Positions 1 through 8,618 of a stretch of 64,000 nt of DNA are shown one piece after another; within the stretch, counting starts at the first letter, position 1; the number at the start of each line of letters is the position of its first letter. Source of the stretch: Streptomyces toxytricini. Its GTDB lineage: Bacteria; Actinomycetota; Actinomycetes; Streptomycetales; Streptomycetaceae. Under the pieces are notes generated by a model. It saw only the letters and a program-made list of their open reading frames with translations. It did no database searches and was not told the origin of the DNA. The stretch lies in NCBI RefSeq assembly GCF_014649915.1, contig NZ_BMTY01000005.1:124001-188000 (forward strand). Direction: 5' to 3'. The translations under genes and the position numbers were made by a program.

Positions 1-16
1 CGCCGCGTGGTGACAT
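1..16 (-). CDS. Start of a divergent gene, truncated by the window edge
   Basis: Read on the minus strand, an ATG at 16-14 is preceded by a good Shine-Dalgarno GGAGGA about 4-5 nt upstream and opens as M-S-P-R-G before leaving the window. It diverges from the methyltransferase at 139, with a paired palindromic operator between them. That layout is typical of a small regulator facing its target gene, so a regulator is the likely identity, but no family can be named from five residues. The evidence is the SD-start pair and the arrangement only. Confidence 0.45.
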
Positions 17-40
17 CAAGTCCTCCGGAGATTAGGGGTG

Positions 41-84
41 TTGCGAGTATGGGCATGCGCCCATACTGTTTGGGCATGCGCCCA
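41..84 (+). promoter_or_regulatory. Promoter with two tandem operator palindromes
   Basis: Two identical 14-bp elements TGGGCATGCGCCCA lie at 50-63 and 71-84, exactly 21 bp apart (two helical turns). A plausible -35 TTGCGA (41-46) and -10 TACTGT (64-69) are 17 bp apart. The first element therefore fills the spacer and the second sits just past the -10, an arrangement suited to steric repression of the methyltransferase gene at 139. The cognate repressor is probably the divergent gene starting at 16. Confidence 0.6.
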
Positions 85-138
85 TTCTAGGGCTCCTGTC
101 TGGCTCCGCCACGTCTGCGCACCGGGAGGTTCCACCCC

Positions 139-984
139 ATGAACGGCATCGCGAACACCGACCAGTCCCGCGCCTGGAACGGCTACGAGGGCAGCCACTG
201 GGCCGCCCACCGGGACCGCTGGGACGCCGTCAACGCCGGTTTCGACCAGCCCCTCTTGGACGCCGCGGCCATCGCGCCCGGCGACCGCGTCCTCGACGTC
301 GGCTGCGGCGCCGGCGCCACGACCCGCCTGGCCGCCCGCGCCGCGGCACCCGGCGGCAACGCCCTGGGGCTGGACCTCTCCGGCCCGATGCTGGAGCAGG
401 CCCGGGCCGCCGCCGGGAGCGAGGGCCTCGCCGGCGTCCGCTTCGAGCAGGGGGACGCGCAGGTCCACCCCCTCCCCCGCGGCGCCTTCGACGTGGTGAT
501 CAGCCGTTTCGGCGTCATGTACTTCACCGATCCCGTCGCCGCCTTCGGCAACATCGCCTCCGCGGTGCGCCCGGGCGGCCGCGCCGCCCTGCTGTGTGCC
601 GCCGAGCCCGAGGGCAACGAGTGGCTGACCGCCCTGGCCGCCCTCGCCGGCCTCCTGCCGCCGCACGGCTTCGGCGGAGCCGGCGGGCCCGGCATGTTCT
701 CCCTCTCCGCGCCCGGTGCCGCCGTCGCGCTGCTGGAGCGGGCGGGCTGGGACGACGTACGCGCCGAGCACGTGACGGCCCTCGGCACATGGGGGGACGA
801 CGCCGAGCACGCGGCCGACCTCCTGCTGTCCTCCGGACCCCTGCGCCACCTCCTCGCCGGTGCCGCTCCCGCCACGGCCGCCGACGCGCGGAGGCGGCTG
901 GTCGACGTACTCCGCCCCCGCGAAGGCGCCGACGGGGTGCGGCTGCGCAGCAACGCCTGGCTGGTCACCGCGACGGCGCGGTGA
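139..984 (+). CDS. Class I SAM-dependent methyltransferase
   Basis: 281 aa cytosolic protein with the class I (Rossmann) methyltransferase fold. The glycine-rich SAM loop VLDVGCGAGAT is at about residues 51-61, followed by an acidic LGLDLSGPML segment (motif II) and a post-I region with DVVISRFGVMYF, as in the UbiE/Methyltransf_11 group. The start is an ATG with GGGAGG upstream. Substrate unknown; small-molecule C-, N- or O-methylation is the family role. It stands alone behind a repressor-type promoter, so it is probably inducible. No partner biosynthetic gene is adjacent on this side of the window. Confidence 0.85.
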   Translation: MNGIANTDQSRAWNGYEGSHWAAHRDRWDAVNAGFDQPLLDAAAIAPGDRVLDVGCGAGATTRLAARAAAPGGNALGLDLSGPMLEQARAAAGSEGLAGVRFEQGDAQVHPLPRGAFDVVISRFGVMYFTDPVAAFGNIASAVRPGGRAALLCAAEPEGNEWLTALAALAGLLPPHGFGGAGGPGMFSLSAPGAAVALLERAGWDDVRAEHVTALGTWGDDAEHAADLLLSSGPLRHLLAGAAPATAADARRRLVDVLRPREGADGVRLRSNAWLVTATAR

Positions 985-1168
985 ACGGGCGGGAAGACTG
1001 CCGGGATTCGGCAATGTGGGGGCGCCCGCCCGCGGAACAGGATGGGGGCCTCGCGGGCGGCGTGGGGGGCGCTGCCCTCTGCCCGCCGGTTGCGGGTGGG
1101 GTCGGCGTCGGCCGGTTCGCGGAGCGGTTCGGCTGAGCCGCCCGGCACTGATGTGGAGGGGGTAACTC

Positions 1169-3232
1169 ATGGATGTCGTCACGACGGGCCTCGGCCTGTT
1201 GCTGCTCAGCGTCCTGGCCGTCGCGATCGCCGCGGTGGTCGTGCTGTCCCGGCTGTTCCGGAAGGTCGAGCAGGGCAAGGCCCTGATCGTCTCGAAGATG
1301 CGGAAGGTCGACGTCACCTTCACCGGCCAGGTCGTGCTGCCGGTGCTGCACAAGGCCGAGGTCATGGACATCTCGGTGAAGGCCATCGAGATCTCCCGCA
1401 CCGGCCGCGACGGCCTGATCTGCCGGGACAACATCCGGGCCGACATCCGCATCTCGTTCTTCATCCGGGTCAACAAGACGGTGGGGGACGTCATCAAGGT
1501 GGCGCAGGCCATCGGCACCGCGCGGGCCAGCGACAAGGCGACCCTGCAGGAGCTGTTCAACGCCAAGTTCTCGGAGGCGCTGAAGACGGTCGGCAAGCAG
1601 ATGGACTTCGCCGACCTGTACACCAAGCGCGACGAACTGCGCTTCAAGATCATCGAGATCATCGGCATCGACCTCAACGGCTACAGCCTGGAGGACGCGG
1701 CCATCGACTACCTGGAGCAGACGCCCGTCTCGCAGCTCGACGCCGGGAACATCCTGGACGCGCAGGGCATCCGCAAGATCACCGAGCTGACCGCCATCGA
1801 GAACGTCCGCACCAACGAGTTCCGGCAGAACGAGCAGAAGGAGATCACCCGCCAGAACGTCGACGCCCGCGAGGCCATCCTCGAACTGGAGCGCCGACAG
1901 GCCGATGCCGAGATCCGGCAGCGGCGCGAGGTGGAGACCGCGCGGGCCCGGGAGGAGGCCGAGACGGCGCGGGTGGTGGAGGAGGAGCGGCTGCGCGCGC
2001 AGAGCGCGTTCCTCAAGACGGAGGAGCAGCTCGGCATCCAGCGGGAGAACCAGGCCCGCGAGGTGGCGGTCGCCGCGAAGAACCGGGAGCGGGTCATCGC
2101 GGTGGAGAACGAGCGCATCGAGAAGGACCGCCTGCTGGAGGTCATCGCGCGGGAGCGGGAGACGGAGCTGACGCGGATCGCCGCCGACAAGGAGGTCGAG
2201 AACGAGCGGCGGGACATCGCGGAGGTCGTGCGCGAGCGGATCGCCGTGGACCGCACGGTCGCGGAGCAGGAGGAGTCCATCAAGCGGCTGCGGGCCGTCG
2301 AGGAGGCCGAGCGCAGCCGGCAGGCGATCGTCATCGCCGCGGAGGCGGAGGCGCAGGAGCGGCTGGTCAAGGACATCAAGGCCGCCGAGGCGGCGGAGCA
2401 GGCGGCCGTGCACCGGGCCGCGCAGGAGCTCACGCTGGCCGAGGCCCGCAACAAGGCGGCCGATCTGGAGGCGCGCTCCAAGATCCGCCTGGCCGAGGGG
2501 ATCCAGGCCGAGGCGGCCGCGGCGGGCCTGGCGGGGGTGGCCGTACGGGAGAGGGAGGCCGAGGTCGTCGAGAAGGCCGGCCGTGCCGAGGCCGAGGCGA
2601 CGGCGGCCCGGCTGCGGGCCGAGGCGGAGGGCGCCCGCGAGCTGGCGCTGGCGCAGGCCGCGGGCGTCGGCGAGAAGCTGAAGGCCGAGGCCGCGGGTCT
2701 GACCGAGAAGGCGGCGGCGATGGCCGCCCTGGACGAGGCGTCCCGGACGCACGAGGAGTACCGGCTGCGGTTGGAGGCGGAGAAGGAGATCCGGCTGGCC
2801 GGGCTGGACGCGCAGCGGCAGGTTGCCCAGGCTCAGGCCACGGTCCTCGCGACGGGGCTGGAGAGCGCCGACATCAGCATCGTCGGCGGCGAGTCCGCCT
2901 TCTTCGACCGGATCGTGGGCGCGATGTCGATGGGCCGGGCCGTCGACGGGTTCGTGGAGAACTCGCAGACGGCGCAGGCGCTGGCCGCCTCCTGGCTCGA
3001 CGGCTCGGGGTCCTTCACCGACGACCTCACCCGCGCGGTGGCGAACACGTCCGCCGCGGGCGTCCGCGACCTGACCGTCTCGGCCCTGCTGATGCGGCTC
3101 ATGCCGGCCGGCTCGGGGCAGCTGGACGCGCTGATGGCCAAGGCCAGGGAGTTGGGCCTGGCAGACATGCCGGTGGGCGAGCTCGCCGGGAAATCCGCGG
3201 CTGCCGGAGTGGACGGCGCCGCCCGGGACTGA
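1169..3232 (+). CDS. Flotillin / SPFH (band 7) family membrane protein
   Basis: 687 aa. One N-terminal transmembrane segment (about residues 5-27) is followed by an SPFH/band-7 domain (about 30-200), then a very long Glu/Ala/Arg-rich coiled coil (about 205-560), the architecture of flotillins and YqiK-like proteins. These oligomerise at the inner face of the membrane and scaffold protein complexes or microdomains. The start ATG has a GGAGGGGG-type SD. It is followed after about 96 bp by a giant AAA ATPase on the same strand. The two are probably functionally linked, although a strong hairpin separates them. No catalytic role is expected. Confidence 0.88.
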   Translation: MDVVTTGLGLLLLSVLAVAIAAVVVLSRLFRKVEQGKALIVSKMRKVDVTFTGQVVLPVLHKAEVMDISVKAIEISRTGRDGLICRDNIRADIRISFFIRVNKTVGDVIKVAQAIGTARASDKATLQELFNAKFSEALKTVGKQMDFADLYTKRDELRFKIIEIIGIDLNGYSLEDAAIDYLEQTPVSQLDAGNILDAQGIRKITELTAIENVRTNEFRQNEQKEITRQNVDAREAILELERRQADAEIRQRREVETARAREEAETARVVEEERLRAQSAFLKTEEQLGIQRENQAREVAVAAKNRERVIAVENERIEKDRLLEVIARERETELTRIAADKEVENERRDIAEVVRERIAVDRTVAEQEESIKRLRAVEEAERSRQAIVIAAEAEAQERLVKDIKAAEAAEQAAVHRAAQELTLAEARNKAADLEARSKIRLAEGIQAEAAAAGLAGVAVREREAEVVEKAGRAEAEATAARLRAEAEGARELALAQAAGVGEKLKAEAAGLTEKAAAMAALDEASRTHEEYRLRLEAEKEIRLAGLDAQRQVAQAQATVLATGLESADISIVGGESAFFDRIVGAMSMGRAVDGFVENSQTAQALAASWLDGSGSFTDDLTRAVANTSAAGVRDLTVSALLMRLMPAGSGQLDALMAKARELGLADMPVGELAGKSAAAGVDGAARD

Positions 3233-3254
3233 CCGCCACGGGGGTGCGGTCGAC

Positions 3255-3295
3255 GGCCGTGGAGCCGCCGCGGAGGGGGCGGCGGCTCCACGGCC
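3255..3295 (+). terminator. Perfect 17-bp hairpin between flotillin and ATPase genes
   Basis: Arms 3255-3271 and 3279-3295 are exact reverse complements (17 bp, about 80% GC) with a 7-nt loop. There is no U-tract, as is common for Streptomyces terminators. It lies 22 bp after the flotillin stop and 33 bp before the next start, so it may attenuate rather than fully separate the two genes. Confidence 0.65.
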
Positions 3296-3328
3296 CCTCA
3301 CGATCTCGTACGCGAAGGAGCAGCACGC

Positions 3329-6300
3329 ATGAGCACGGGCAGGGACACGGCCACGGGCGCCGACACGGGGGCGTGCGAAGTGCTGCGCGGGCGGCTCGCC
3401 GCCCAGGCCGGCGAGCTGGCCCGCGGCGCCGAGGCCCTGAACGCGGCCCGCGTCGCGGCGTTCGGCTCGGCCGGGGTCGCGCTCGCCGGCTCCGGGCACC
3501 TGCGCACGGAGGAAGCCCGGATCCCGGCGGACCTGGTGGGCGTCGGCGACTGCCTGCTGTTCGGCTACCGCGGGACCGCCGCGCGCGGTGACGAAACGTC
3601 CGTACGGGACGTGCTGGCGCTGTACGACAGGAACCTGGAGCCGCTGCCCGAGGACGCGGTGCCCGGGCTCCTCGACGACCCGGCGTTCCGACGGGAGTTC
3701 GACGAGCTCCACCGCTACTACCACGGGGCCCGCCTCCAGCGCCTCCGCCGGGTCGACGACACCCTGCTCGCCGTCTTCCGCACCGGCGAGCAGGCCGAGG
3801 ACATCCGGGTCCTGCGCTGGCAGGCCGGCCCGGCCGGCGCGGTGCGCTTCCTGGACGGGCGGGGCGAGCGCGACCACGTCTTCCCCGCGGCCCACGACGT
3901 GCGGTGGCGGGAGGTCACCCGGGACGACCACGTACCGGGCCGGCACCCGCATGCGGCGGTCGACGGGCGGCTCTACGTCTCCACGGTCGGCGGGGCGCTG
4001 AGCATCAGGACGGAGGACGACACGGAGACCGGATCCGGGCTCGTGCACCGCGAGCCGGTGGACGAGTCCCTCCAGTCCCTCGCGGACGCCGAGATCGCGT
4101 ACGCGGTCGTCGGGCCGCTGACGCTGCTGCGGGTGCTGCCGTACAAGGAGGAGACCCGGCGCCACCTCGTCTTCAACGCGGTGACCGGGACGGTGGTCCG
4201 GCTGGACGGCATCGGGCTGTCCTGCCGCCGGCTCCCGGACGACGGCGGCATCGTCTTCCCGGGCGGCTACTGCCTGGCCGACGGCACCGTCCGGACGTTC
4301 GACACGGACACCGCCGGCCTGGAGTTCGACCACTCGGTGGCCTCCCCGAACGGCGAGGACGTGCTGTACGTCTTCCAGGAGCGGGCGGGGAACCGCCGGC
4401 TGCTGCACCCCTACAGCCTGATCCGGCAGGAGGTCGCGGCGCCGCTGCCGTGCGAGGGGCTGGCCCGGTTCGAGGACGGCACGCTGGTGGTGCTGCGGGC
4501 GGGGGACGGGCGCGCCGGCCGGTCCCACGCCGTACAGGAGTGGAGCACGCCGTTCACGTCGGACACGCAGGGGGCGTCCGCGGCGGAGGGGCCGCTCGCC
4601 CGGATCGGGAACCCGGACCTGGTGCGGGCCGTCGCCGACACCACGGCCGTCGCCCGCCGCGCCGCGGCCGCCGGGGAGACGGAGGCCTCCGCGGCGACGC
4701 CAGCGCTGTACGAGTCGCTGCTCGCGGACTGCGTCCGCGCCGGCGACCGGTTCCCGTGGCTGGCGGAGCTCGCCGGCGCGGCGCCGGACGCGGTCGACCT
4801 GCACGCCGCGCTGGCGGCCGTACGGGCGACGGCGGAACAGGTGCTGGCGGAGTTCGAGGCGGTACGGGCGCTCACCGCGCGGGCGGCCGACGCGCTGGCC
4901 GAGGCCGGCCGGACCGTGGCGGGCCTGCTGCGCCGGATCCGCGGGGAGGCGCCGGCCGGGGCCGGGGAGTGGATCGCGCGCATCACCGAACTGCGCCGGG
5001 CGCAGGGGCACCTGGTCACCCTGACCGGGATGCGGTACGCGGACACGGGCGCCGTCGAGGCGCTGGCCGCAGAGGTGGCCTCGGCCATCGGCTCCACTGC
5101 CGAACGCGCCATGGCCTTCCTCCGGCGGGCGGACGCGTTCGACGGCCACGCCGCCGAGGCCCGCCGGCTCGCCGACGCCGCGGAGGCGATCACCACCGCC
5201 GCCGAGGCCGATCCGCTGCGCCGGGAGGTGGAGGGCCTCGTCCTCGGCCTGCAGGAGCTGACCGAGGTCGCCTCGGGGCTGGAGGCGGGCGACCCCGCGG
5301 GGCGCGCGGGCGTCCTGGAGCGGATCGGGGAAGTGCTGGGGGCGCTGAACCGGGCCCGGGCCGGGCTGGAGACGCGCAGGCGGGAGCTGCTGCACGAGGA
5401 GAGCGGCGCGGAGTTCGCCGCGGAGTTCGCGCTGCTGGGGCAGTTGGCGGCGGGTGCGGCGGCCGCGGCCGGCACGCCCGAGGAGTGCGATGCGCAGCTG
5501 GCCCGGCTGCTGGTGCAGTGGGAGAACCTGGAAGCCCGCTTCGCCGAGAACGAGGAGTTCACCGCGCGGATCGCGGAGAAGCGCGCCGAGGTTCAGGACG
5601 CGTTCTCCGCGCGCCGGCAGACCCTCCAGGACGCGGGCGCGCGGCGCGCGGAGTCCCTCGCGGCGTCGGCGCAGCGGGTGCTGGAGACGGTGGTCCGCCG
5701 GGCCTGCACGCTCGGCGACGACGACGCGGTGAACACGTATTTCAGCTCGGACCCGGTGGTGGCCGGGGTGCGCCGGACCGTGGAGCGGCTGCGGGCGCTC
5801 GGCGACTCGGTGCGGGCGGAGGAGCTGACGGGGCGCCTGGCCGCCGCCCGGCAGGAGGCGGGACGGGCGCTGCGGGACCGCGCCGAGCTGTACGCGGACG
5901 GGGGCGGGACGGTCCGGCTGGGCCGGCACCGGTTCGCGGTGACCCGGCAGGCGGCCGAGCTGACGCTGGTGCCTTGCGGCGACGGCATGGCGTTCGCGCT
6001 GACCGGCACCGACTACCGGCGGCCGGTCGCGGACCCCGGCTTCGCGGAGAGCCGGCCGTACTGGGACCGGGTGCTGCCGTCGGAGTCGGCGCAGGTGTAC
6101 CGGGCCGAGTACCTGGCCGCGCGGGTGCTGTCCGGACACGGCCCGGAGGCGCTGGCCGCCGCGGGGGACGGGCTCGACGCACTGGTGCGGCGGGCGGCCG
6201 AGGAGGCGTACGACGAGGGGTACGAGCGGGGGATCCACGACCACGACGCCGCCGCCGTCCTGCGGGTGCTGGTGCGGCTGCACCGGGAGGCGGGGCTGCT

Positions 6301-8182
6301 GCGGCACCCGGCTCGGGAGCGGGCCGCAGCCGCGCTGTTCTGGGCGCACGGGCCGGGCGGACGTGAGCGCGACGCGCTGGGCCGGCGGGCGGTCTCGCTC
6401 GGGCGTGCCCGCGACCTGTTCGGAGCGGCCCCGGCGCTGCGGGACCTCCAGGACGAACTCGCCCGCGCCATCGGGGCTTTCGGGGCGGGCGGGGCCGACC
6501 CGGAGGGGGCTGCCGCGTACCTGCTGGAGGAGCTGACCTGCGGGCCGGAGGGCTTCGCCCTGTCGGCGGCCGCCCGGGGGCTGCTGGATGCGTTCCGCCG
6601 CGGCGCGGGCGGTGGCGGGGGCGCCCCGTACGACGAGGACCTGGCGGTCCTGTCCGGGCTGGCCGAGCGGCGGCAGCTCGTGGAGGGCTGGCTCGGCGCG
6701 TTCGCGGCCGCGACCGGGCACCGCGCGGATGCGGGGACGGTGGAGGAGGCGGCGGCCGCCGAGCTGTGCCCGTCGCTGCCCCGGTACCCGGTGGAGGGCG
6801 CCACGGCCGCCACCGTGACCGGGCTGCTCGGCGCGCACGCCCGGGTGCGGGACCGTGCCCTGCCGCTGCAGCTGGCGGAGTTCCTCACCCGAACGGCTGC
6901 GTTCGCGGCCGCAGACGTCCCCGGGTTCCGGGCGCACCAGCGGCAGCGGGCCGGGCTGCTCGCGGCCGAGCGGGAGCGGCTGCGGATCGACGAGTACCGG
7001 CCGCGGCCGATGCCGTCGTTCGTCCGCAACCGGCTGATCGACGAGGTGTACCTGCCGCTCGTCGGCGACAGCCTCGCCAAGCAGCTCGGCGCGGCCGGCG
7101 ACGCACGGCGCACCGACACGCACGGCCTGCTGCTGCTCCTGTCGCCGCCCGGCTACGGCAAGACGAGCCTGGTGGAGTACGTCGCCCAGCGGCTCGGGCT
7201 GCTGCTGGTGAAGGTGGACGGGCCGGCGCTCGGGCCCGCCACCACCTCCCTCGACCCGGAGGCGGCGCCGGACGCGGCGGCCCGGCGGGAGCTGGAGAAG
7301 GTGGCCTTCGCGCTGGACGCCGGCAACAACGTGCTGCTGTACCTGGACGACATCCAGCACACGTCCGCGGAGCTGCTCCAGCAGTTCATCCCGCTGTGCG
7401 ACGCGACGCGCACGCTGAACGGCCGCGACCTGCGCGGCAAGCGCTTCGCGGTGTGCATGGCCGGGAACCCGTACACGCAGTCCGGGGACCGGTTCAGGAT
7501 TCCCGACATGCTCGCCAACCGGGCGGACGTGTGGAACCTCGGGGACGTGCTGACCGGGCGGGAGGAGGCCTTCGCGTTCAGCTTCGTCGAGAACGCCCTG
7601 ACCTCGCACCCGGTGCTGGCGCCGCTCGCCGGACGGGACCGCGCCGACCTCGCCCTCCTCGTACGGCTGGCCGAGGGGGACCCGGATGCGCGCGCGGACC
7701 GGCTGTCGCACCCGTACGCGCCGGCGGAGGTGGAGGAGATCACGGCGCTGCTCGGCCATCTGACGGCCGCGCGGAGCACCGTGCTCGCCGTGAACGCCGC
7801 GTACATCGCCTCGGCGGCGCAGGCCGACGCGGACCGGACGGAGCCGCCGTTCCGGCTGCAGGGCTCCTACCGGAACATGAACCGGATCGTGGAGCGGCTG
7901 TCCCCCGCCATGAACGGGGCGGAGGCGGCCGCGGTGGTCGACGACCACTACCGGGCGGAGGCGCAGGCCCTCGCGACGGGCACGGAGGCCAACCTGCTGA
8001 AGCTGGCTGCGCTGCGGGGCGCCCTCACCCCGGAGCAGGCGGCGCGCTGGGCGGAGATCACCGCTCCGTACGGGCGCGGGGCCGGGGGGCGCGGGCGCGC
8101 CGGTGGCCGGATTCCGGCCCGGACGGGGCGGCCTGCGCGGGCCGTCCGGCGGCCGGTGCACCGGACGGGGCGGCGGCGCTGA
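3329..8182 (+). CDS. Giant AAA-type ATPase (annotated elsewhere as DNA repair ATPase)
   Basis: 1617 aa. The N-terminal ~420 residues look like a beta-rich repeat region. Residues ~480-800 are alanine/glutamate-rich and likely helical or coiled-coil. The C-terminal third carries an AAA module: Walker A SPPGYGKTS at about 1271-1279 and Walker B VLLYLDDIQH at about 1335-1344. The C-terminus (~1590-1617) is a basic Arg/Gly tail. Proteins of this architecture occur next to flotillin-like genes in actinomycetes; 'DNA repair ATPase' is a historical label with little evidence. Partnership with the flotillin (a membrane-tethered motor) is inferred from position. The start ATG has a GAAGGAG-like SD. 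Confidence 0.75.
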   Translation: MSTGRDTATGADTGACEVLRGRLAAQAGELARGAEALNAARVAAFGSAGVALAGSGHLRTEEARIPADLVGVGDCLLFGYRGTAARGDETSVRDVLALYDRNLEPLPEDAVPGLLDDPAFRREFDELHRYYHGARLQRLRRVDDTLLAVFRTGEQAEDIRVLRWQAGPAGAVRFLDGRGERDHVFPAAHDVRWREVTRDDHVPGRHPHAAVDGRLYVSTVGGALSIRTEDDTETGSGLVHREPVDESLQSLADAEIAYAVVGPLTLLRVLPYKEETRRHLVFNAVTGTVVRLDGIGLSCRRLPDDGGIVFPGGYCLADGTVRTFDTDTAGLEFDHSVASPNGEDVLYVFQERAGNRRLLHPYSLIRQEVAAPLPCEGLARFEDGTLVVLRAGDGRAGRSHAVQEWSTPFTSDTQGASAAEGPLARIGNPDLVRAVADTTAVARRAAAAGETEASAATPALYESLLADCVRAGDRFPWLAELAGAAPDAVDLHAALAAVRATAEQVLAEFEAVRALTARAADALAEAGRTVAGLLRRIRGEAPAGAGEWIARITELRRAQGHLVTLTGMRYADTGAVEALAAEVASAIGSTAERAMAFLRRADAFDGHAAEARRLADAAEAITTAAEADPLRREVEGLVLGLQELTEVASGLEAGDPAGRAGVLERIGEVLGALNRARAGLETRRRELLHEESGAEFAAEFALLGQLAAGAAAAAGTPEECDAQLARLLVQWENLEARFAENEEFTARIAEKRAEVQDAFSARRQTLQDAGARRAESLAASAQRVLETVVRRACTLGDDDAVNTYFSSDPVVAGVRRTVERLRALGDSVRAEELTGRLAAARQEAGRALRDRAELYADGGGTVRLGRHRFAVTRQAAELTLVPCGDGMAFALTGTDYRRPVADPGFAESRPYWDRVLPSESAQVYRAEYLAARVLSGHGPEALAAAGDGLDALVRRAAEEAYDEGYERGIHDHDAAAVLRVLVRLHREAGLLRHPARERAAAALFWAHGPGGRERDALGRRAVSLGRARDLFGAAPALRDLQDELARAIGAFGAGGADPEGAAAYLLEELTCGPEGFALSAAARGLLDAFRRGAGGGGGAPYDEDLAVLSGLAERRQLVEGWLGAFAAATGHRADAGTVEEAAAAELCPSLPRYPVEGATAATVTGLLGAHARVRDRALPLQLAEFLTRTAAFAAADVPGFRAHQRQRAGLLAAERERLRIDEYRPRPMPSFVRNRLIDEVYLPLVGDSLAKQLGAAGDARRTDTHGLLLLLSPPGYGKTSLVEYVAQRLGLLLVKVDGPALGPATTSLDPEAAPDAAARRELEKVAFALDAGNNVLLYLDDIQHTSAELLQQFIPLCDATRTLNGRDLRGKRFAVCMAGNPYTQSGDRFRIPDMLANRADVWNLGDVLTGREEAFAFSFVENALTSHPVLAPLAGRDRADLALLVRLAEGDPDARADRLSHPYAPAEVEEITALLGHLTAARSTVLAVNAAYIASAAQADADRTEPPFRLQGSYRNMNRIVERLSPAMNGAEAAAVVDDHYRAEAQALATGTEANLLKLAALRGALTPEQAARWAEITAPYGRGAGGRGRAGGRIPARTGRPARAVRRPVHRTGRRR

Positions 8183-8618
8183 GGGGTCGGATCGGGCCGC
8201 GTCAGGGGCTTTGCCCGGGTATGCAGGGCTGGAGCGGAGTTGCCCGGGTCACGGATCTCTTGATCGTTCGCTCAGCGGAACCTCAGATCCGCATAACGAT
8301 CAGATCACCGAACCTGGGCAAACACCACATATTTTCGGCCAATGTGAGATCGATCACTAAAGGTTACGTAAAGACCGTGCTAGGAATTCGCAACTCCACT
8401 TCGGCCCACCCCTCGCCGGAGATCCGGAGCGGCGGCCTCCACCCGGCCGCGGCAGCACCACGCTGCTCCATCAGCACGGCCAAGGCGCCCTCATCGGTCC
8501 GATTCCGCGGACCGGCGGCGCCACGGGTCGCCGATCGGACAACGGCGTTCGCTCAAAGCCCGCACTTTCACACCGGTCCCCCGCACAGGACCGGTCTGCG
8601 CCATCGAGGTTTTGCCAC
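8183..8618 (+). promoter_or_regulatory. 436-bp leader region of the symporter gene with several symmetric elements
   Basis: No convincing ORF. It contains a direct repeat TTGCCCGGGT (8211-8220 and 8240-8249), two interleaved inverted repeats (8252-8302) and a Crp-like palindrome TGTGAGATCGATCACT (8343-8358) that matches the TGTGA-N6-TCA layout. The stretch from about 8280 to 8400 is clearly more AT-rich than its surroundings, as expected for a promoter. The symporter start at 8619 is more than 250 nt downstream, implying a long 5' leader or several promoters. Confidence 0.45.
8343..8358 (+). promoter_or_regulatory. Crp-like operator TGTGAGATCGATCACT
   Basis: The dyad has arms GTGA/TCAC around a 6-bp centre and one mismatch to the TGTGA-N6-TCACA consensus used by Crp/FNR proteins. 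Streptomyces Crp recognises related sites. It lies in the AT-richer promoter-like part of the leader. Its use by Crp is inferred from sequence similarity only. Confidence 0.4.

Noticed and set aside
965..8161. Very long minus-strand open frames opposite the flotillin/ATPase and NRPS genes (e.g. 965-8161, 40441-46824)
   Set aside because: They are rich in Arg/Pro/Gly/Ala, have no domains, and mirror well-supported plus-strand genes. Long antisense frames are expected in high-GC DNA.
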